Part shown: in pieces, positions 59,311-64,000 of the stretch
Layout of the letters: each line of letters starts with the position of its first letter
Position numbering within the stretch: the stretch's first letter is position 1
Source: Theocolax elegans
Lineage: Eukaryota; Arthropoda; Insecta; Hymenoptera; Cerocephalidae
Reading direction: 5' to 3'
DNA: 64,000 nucleotides
Assembly (NCBI GenBank): GCA_026168455.1
Contig: CM047430.1
Coordinates: forward strand, 29,045,237 to 29,109,236
Program-made: the position numbers and the translations under genes
The notes under the pieces: generated by a model
Databases searched by the model: none
What the model saw: the letters and a program-made list of their open reading frames with translations, nothing else
What the model was told of the DNA's origin: nothing

Positions 59311-59671
59311 ACTGTATAGAAAATAAATTACATAACTTCTGTTTATATGTATAATGTAAAAACATATGCAAACTGGATGGTAGTTTTGAATCACTCAGTA
59401 TCATCACACATATGCTGACATATACACATTCACTCACCCATACCAACTCTCACACCCCAACAACTACCTTTACCCGTCCCCATCTACCTACCCACACACC
59501 CCCAACATCCAACCATCCACACCTACCCTCACACATCCACATCAACCCATACACACACGTACACCTACCTGCACCCATCCTCACATACCTGCATCCACTT
59601 CCAAATCCACATACATATACCTATCCATCATCATGCACTCAAGTTTCACGTTTCACATTCACATTCACCCA

Positions 59672-60155
59672 CACACAAAGAAATTTCGGTATTGGGAGAT
59701 CCCAACTAAATAAAATATACGATTTTCAATACTCATTTGAATTATATGCTACAAAAATCGCAATGTATAAATACCAAATTAAGAATACAGCAGTTCAAAT
59801 AAAACCTAGCTTGTAACATTATCAAAATAGGAATAAAGTATACCTAAGCTGGGCGTAACTGAACACCAAGAATCATTCAATTCTCTTATTCCCCCGTCCG
59901 TGACACTGTATGCCAGAGTTGGGAGCGTGGCGTGCCCAAGTCAGGGTTAAAGAAATACCAGTTGTATTTGAAGTGTATACATCTTTTGTTTTGATTGCAG
60001 TATGGGAGCGCTGAGCTCCCATGATTGAAGCATCTTAATCCGGATAGTCTTTCAATTAACCGACCTCTTATTCGTTATTTCAGAATTACTATTATTTGGG
60101 AATACGGAATTGTAAGTTAGGTTGGGATCTCCCAATGCCGAAATTTCTTTGTGTG
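59672..60155. mobile_element. MITE with about 38-bp terminal inverted repeats, copy 2
   Basis: Same element as 49421-49902. Here the ends are better matched (AAATTTCGGTATTGGGAGAT against its complement near 60128-60146). Present at the same place in both receptor copies, so it predates the duplication. Confidence 0.8.
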
Positions 60156-63014
60156 CACGCACGTATCAAAATTTAGATTTTAAATCTGTATTTGCCTGCA
60201 ATTCGGGTCAGTCATTCTCTGTATATATGAATCCTAGAAAGTATACATCCAGGGTAACAAATACATGATTCAAAATGATCACCTTTATATTCAAATTTTG
60301 TCTATAGCGGGTATTTTTGAATAATGCTGCGTCTCACACACATGCTCACACACCCATATCCAACCATCCACACCTTTTTACACGCACCCACCACACACAC
60401 TCGCCCCTACCCACCGAACGTCATGCACTCACATTTCACGTTTCACATGCATATCCACCCACACGCACATGCTGGTTTTAACATTTAGAATTCAAATGTG
60501 TAGTAGCCTGCAATTCGGGTCCGTTATCCCCTGTATATAGAAATCCCGTAACATATATATATATATCAGCGTATATAATCACAAACATGATTCTAAAAGA
60601 TGGGTATATTTGAACTCTGTATCTCATGCACATGCTCACACACTCATATCCAACCATCCACACTTACCAGCACACATCCACATCAACGAATACAGCGGCC
60701 ACCACCGCAGCTGTTTCAAAAATATAGATCTTTTTTAATCAGTCTTATCTGTAACCCACACATTATTGAAAAAACCACCCTGAACCATGAAAATTAATAA
60801 TGTAGATAGATGTAGAGACTAATGGGACATATTCTCTATTTCGCGACCACCCTATACCACGAATTCAGAATATTTCTAAAAAGCGGCGGCATTGGCGGCG
60901 ACGAAATCTTTTTAATAATAATGTAGATAGATTTTAATAATACATAGTTGTAGAGTCTAATGGAATATACTCTCTATTTCGCGACCACTGTGTACCACGA
61001 ATTCAGAAAATCACTCAATTATCATATATAATGTTACGTGCAATCATGTAATATCACGTGATTACACGTCATGTTATATGTACGTGAGGCCACAAGGACT
61101 TATCTTAGGAGGCCAGTCAAATTCTTCAGAAATTTCTGAAACAGCGGCGGCGGCGACGAATTTTTTTAATAATATAGATAGATTATAAATTAAATTATAA
61201 ATTAAATTATAAATATAGTATATATTCTATTTATAATTTATTAAAATATAACATAAAGATTAATACATTGACATTTAACATAAATAGACACTGCTGTCCA
61301 AATGCTACTGAGTATTTTACCTTACGTATAATATTCGATTATTCAATCTAACATTACTTGTGAACCTTCAATTGACGGTATAGTAAATAACTCACTGTAT
61401 TCTAGCACATTAGTGATGATCTTCATCGTAACAAATCTATTTTGCAGCATTTTGACTAAAAATATTTATAGGAGAGGAAAGATACAGAAAAATCTTACAA
61501 TTTTTATACATTTTAAACAAGTGCTGTAAGTTTACAAAACTTAATTATCAAAACAAAGAATCATAATTTTTTAATTCTTATTAAGAAACTGTAAATAATT
61601 TAATATGAACCTATAAAGACAATTTAATTAATTTTTTACAAAATATATTTTAACTGTCTTGCTTAGATCTAATTAATATTTAAAAATTTTAATTGACGCA
61701 TTTTAAGCAAAATTGCAATAACTGTATTGATCTTTTTAAAAATCAATTGATATAGGTAAGTTGCAACATAACTCTTTAACGATTTAGACTGTCTAAACTA
61801 ATCTAAGTTTTTAATTTAACCCTATTTCAGTTTGTAAGTAATAGTTTGAGTTTAGGAGTCGCATACAATATGCTTGCAGCCTAATTCATTTCCTAGAATT
61901 CGATCTCTCTTTCTAAACATTGTGCTAAATAAATTTAATATATTCTATTAATCATCATGCATATGAGTAATTGCATACATAAATTTTTGTTATAGGGGCT
62001 CCACGACCATCAATACGTTCTAATTATTTATTTCACGTACTCACTGCAGAGGTGGCAAAGCAAAGAAAATAACTGCAATTGCTCCTACGAACATGTAAAA
62101 CTTGCACAATAACAGCATTCTGTTGGCAAAGGTACTGATTCTTTCGTAGCATTCTTCATTTGGCCTATATTCTCTCCATAACATTACTAATTCGGTAAGT
62201 AAGAATGTAATATGTGCGTAGTGGTAATCAATCGAAATCCCTAAATAAAATTAATATACAAATGTTGAGATTACAAAAAATATTTATTCTTAATCTAATT
62301 TCAAAGAAAAAGCTTTGCAGTAAAATACTGGGAAAATTGTTATTTTAAATAACGGTACACATAGGTATTTTTATATTATTATAATTTCTTATTATTTATT
62401 ATTATTTATTTATTTGTAGACCTTTGTAGTCATTTTACTAATATAACTATTACATTTAATAGTGGTAGCCAAATATGCAATTAGTTTACCATAAGGTACC
62501 CAATTGTTGATCATAAACCAATTTCTGATCAGTATACTATTTCAATAAAATAAGATTTACAGAAATCTAAACGTTGCTACGCACAATTTTTTTTTTTTTT
62601 TTTTCATTTATTAGGTCTTTTTAAATCTTGTGGATTTATTTCGACAATTTAAAGGTGAAACATTAATATCAATAATTGGTTAGTAGACTTAGCTAGGAAT
62701 TGTTATACGTACCGAAAATATACTGATCAAAAATTGGTACTTTCCGCTTTTTTTTCTTAGATTGTTGTTTACTTTAAAAATAGCAGTTATTTTATTTTTC
62801 TGAGATGGCTAAAAAGAAGTTAAATACTTATACTTTATGTATGCGTCCAAAAATACAATTATTTAAAATTATGCGGTATTAAAACATCAAAAATTAATAC
62901 TAAACAATTTATTGCATTATAGTATGTCACGGGCGTCTCCGCGCGACGTAGGTATATGAGAAGGATAGAGTGAGCGATAAGGTGTCGCGACTAATGTAAG
63001 CGTTGCATTGCAGC

Positions 63015-63122
63015 GCGGACGTTAGCTAGATGGTTAGAGTACGAGATTCGTAATCCAAGGTCCGTGTGTTCGAATCACGTCATCCGCCTTTTTTCGCTCC
63101 TCGCCTTTTTAATCCGTAACAA
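63015..63122 (+). repeat. tRNA-derived SINE head / tRNA-Thr-like pseudogene, copy 2
   Basis: Counterpart of 52708-52815. Here the sequence before the TTCGTAA loop is CGAGA instead of CAAAA, so two more bases of the anticodon arm are kept. The B box GTTCGAATC and the TTTTTT terminator are identical. Confidence 0.55.
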
Positions 63123-63135
63123 GTAATAATTAATT

Positions 63136-63378
63136 TATAATCGTTCACGCAGTTGATTCAAAGAAAGGTGTTTTTATCGATTTTTGGTGAATGAACCAAG
63201 TAATTATTTAATTGACGACGTTTCGATGGAAGTCCACCATCCTCATTAGGCTATACCTTTATTAAATCAATCATTGTTTACAACATCCTATACTTTGTAT
63301 TTAAATACATGTAGAATTACTTACTACTTACAAGGGGACCCTCATATGTTTGGGAAACAGATCGTGCCCAGCTAGTAG
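63136..63378 (-). mobile_element. Penelope-like fragment with hammerhead-like motif, copy 2
   Basis: Near-identical to 54281-54540 and in the same orientation, lying just beyond the right end of receptor copy 2. The minus strand again reads CTAATGA ... CGAAACGTC. Confidence 0.5.
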
Positions 63379-63387
63379 TATAAGTTT

Positions 63388-63945
63388 CTAATATAAAATA
63401 TGTAGAAAGCCAGAGCCGCAGACCTTAACAATCGTTTTTTTCAAAGTTATACGCTATTAAAAAATTTTACAAACAACGCTTTACTTTAAATGCTTGTAAC
63501 TTCTAAACTATCAAATATTAATACTCAAACCAAAGTCCAATAAAAATCTGAGACAAAATAGTTATAATTTAAAAAAATGTACGCTTAAATCCGTTAGAAT
63601 GAAGCAGAATTATAGCCGAATTAAGAATTTGAAGAGATTTAGCTTAAGAAATCAATAAAATTTGTGTATCCAATTTTTGTTAAAATTTCTTCAAATTCTT
63701 AATTCGGCTATAACTCTGCTCCATTCTAACGGATTTAAGCGTACATTTTTTTAAATTATCTATTTTGTCTCAGATTTTTATTGGACTTTGGTTTGAGTAT
63801 TAATATTTGATAGTTTAGAAGTTACAAGCATTTAAAGTAAAGCCTTTTTATTTTGAAAATTTGCTTTAACCGCGTATATCTTTTGAAAAAATGTTTGTTA
63901 GGGTCTGCGGTTTTGGCTTTCTTCATATTTTTATATTATATACAT
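63388..63945. mobile_element. Long palindromic (foldback/MITE-like) element
   Basis: Left arm 63388-63645 and right arm 63684-63945 are reverse complements around a centre near 63663, for example GAAAGCCAGAGCCGCAGACC against GGTCTGCGGTTTTGGCTTTC. No coding content. One arm recurs at 57376-57547. Confidence 0.85.
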
Positions 63946-64000
63946 TTTTCAATGATACAATTTTATGAAAAGTTTTGTTGCTGGATGATCGCTGGTTAAA

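Larger units (their letters stand above)
55547..62240 (-). pseudogene. Odorant receptor copy 2, frameshifted
   Basis: Exon equivalents: 62240-62045, 57021-56805, 56734-56633, 56473-56374, 56298-56188, 55828-55673, 55600-55547. The last four are the same lengths as in copy 1 and appear intact. The first is one base shorter, the second four bases shorter (two single-base losses and a two-base loss), and the third two bases shorter, so the frame is broken in each. The large intron holds a palindrome arm and a TTAA transposon. It is either a true pseudogene or a copy with consensus errors, because most lesions are small deletions. Confidence 0.8.
59311..63130 (-). repeat. Odorant-receptor duplication, copy 2, segment II
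   Basis: Matches 48867-52815. Contains the CA-rich repeat (59412-59670), the MITE, the frameshifted N-terminal-half exon and a SINE head. A T run (about 62588-62604) with nearby sequence is inserted near 62590-62640 relative to copy 1. Confidence 0.9.

Noticed and set aside
1..64000. CRISPR arrays, bacterial operons, phage or plasmid features
   Set aside because: Composition, introns, microsatellites and transposon types are those of an insect nuclear genome. The satellite at 53.2 kb has no spacer structure.

Overview
The window looks like nuclear DNA of an insect, most likely a hymenopteran and probably an ant. It is AT-rich with sharp GC-rich islands, it has no operons or dense coding, and its only convincing host gene is a multi-exon insect odorant receptor (7tm_6 family) with GT-AG introns. 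Most of the 64 kb is non-coding, transposon-derived or recently duplicated. Most open reading frames longer than 60 codons are chance frames in low-complexity or GC-rich DNA.

Layout. 1-9.8 kb: AT-rich intergenic DNA with four or five GC-rich islands and simple repeats, no gene recognised. 9.8-10.5 kb: a long palindromic (foldback) element. 11.2-12.8 kb: a broken Penelope-like retroelement with the reverse-transcriptase YVDD motif, a GIY-YIG-like endonuclease remnant, inverted flanking repeats and hammerhead-ribozyme-like cores. 15.5-19.7 kb: a duplicated 1.07-kb block either side of the 3' half of a TTAA-target DNA transposon carrying a Mutator-like transposase domain. 19.4-26.1 kb: a head-to-tail duplication of a 3.34-kb unit. 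27.4-30.1 kb: a head-to-tail duplication of a 1.34-kb unit. 30-36 kb: intergenic DNA with two GC-rich islands. 36.3-41.8 kb: two units of a foldback-type element with about 600-bp inverted arms built from sub-repeats around a 1.1-kb core. 42.58-44.07 kb: a solo LTR with a 4-bp target duplication.

45.3-63.1 kb: two copies of an odorant-receptor locus on the minus strand. The first (about 45.3-52.8 kb) keeps six consecutive intact C-terminal exons plus one more N-terminal exon. The second (about 54.55-63.1 kb) carries four frame-breaking losses and a nested transposon in its large intron. Between them lies a 107-bp satellite array with a four-monomer higher-order period. Copy 2 is bracketed by two direct copies of a Penelope-like fragment. 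63.4-63.95 kb: another long palindrome, one arm of which recurs at 57.4 kb as the target of the TTAA transposon.

The genes do not form a pathway. The window reads as an odorant-receptor cluster edge shaped by local duplication and nested mobile elements. Many duplicate pairs differ mainly by one-base length changes in homopolymers, so residual long-read error or uncollapsed haplotypes must be considered before any duplication is treated as biological.
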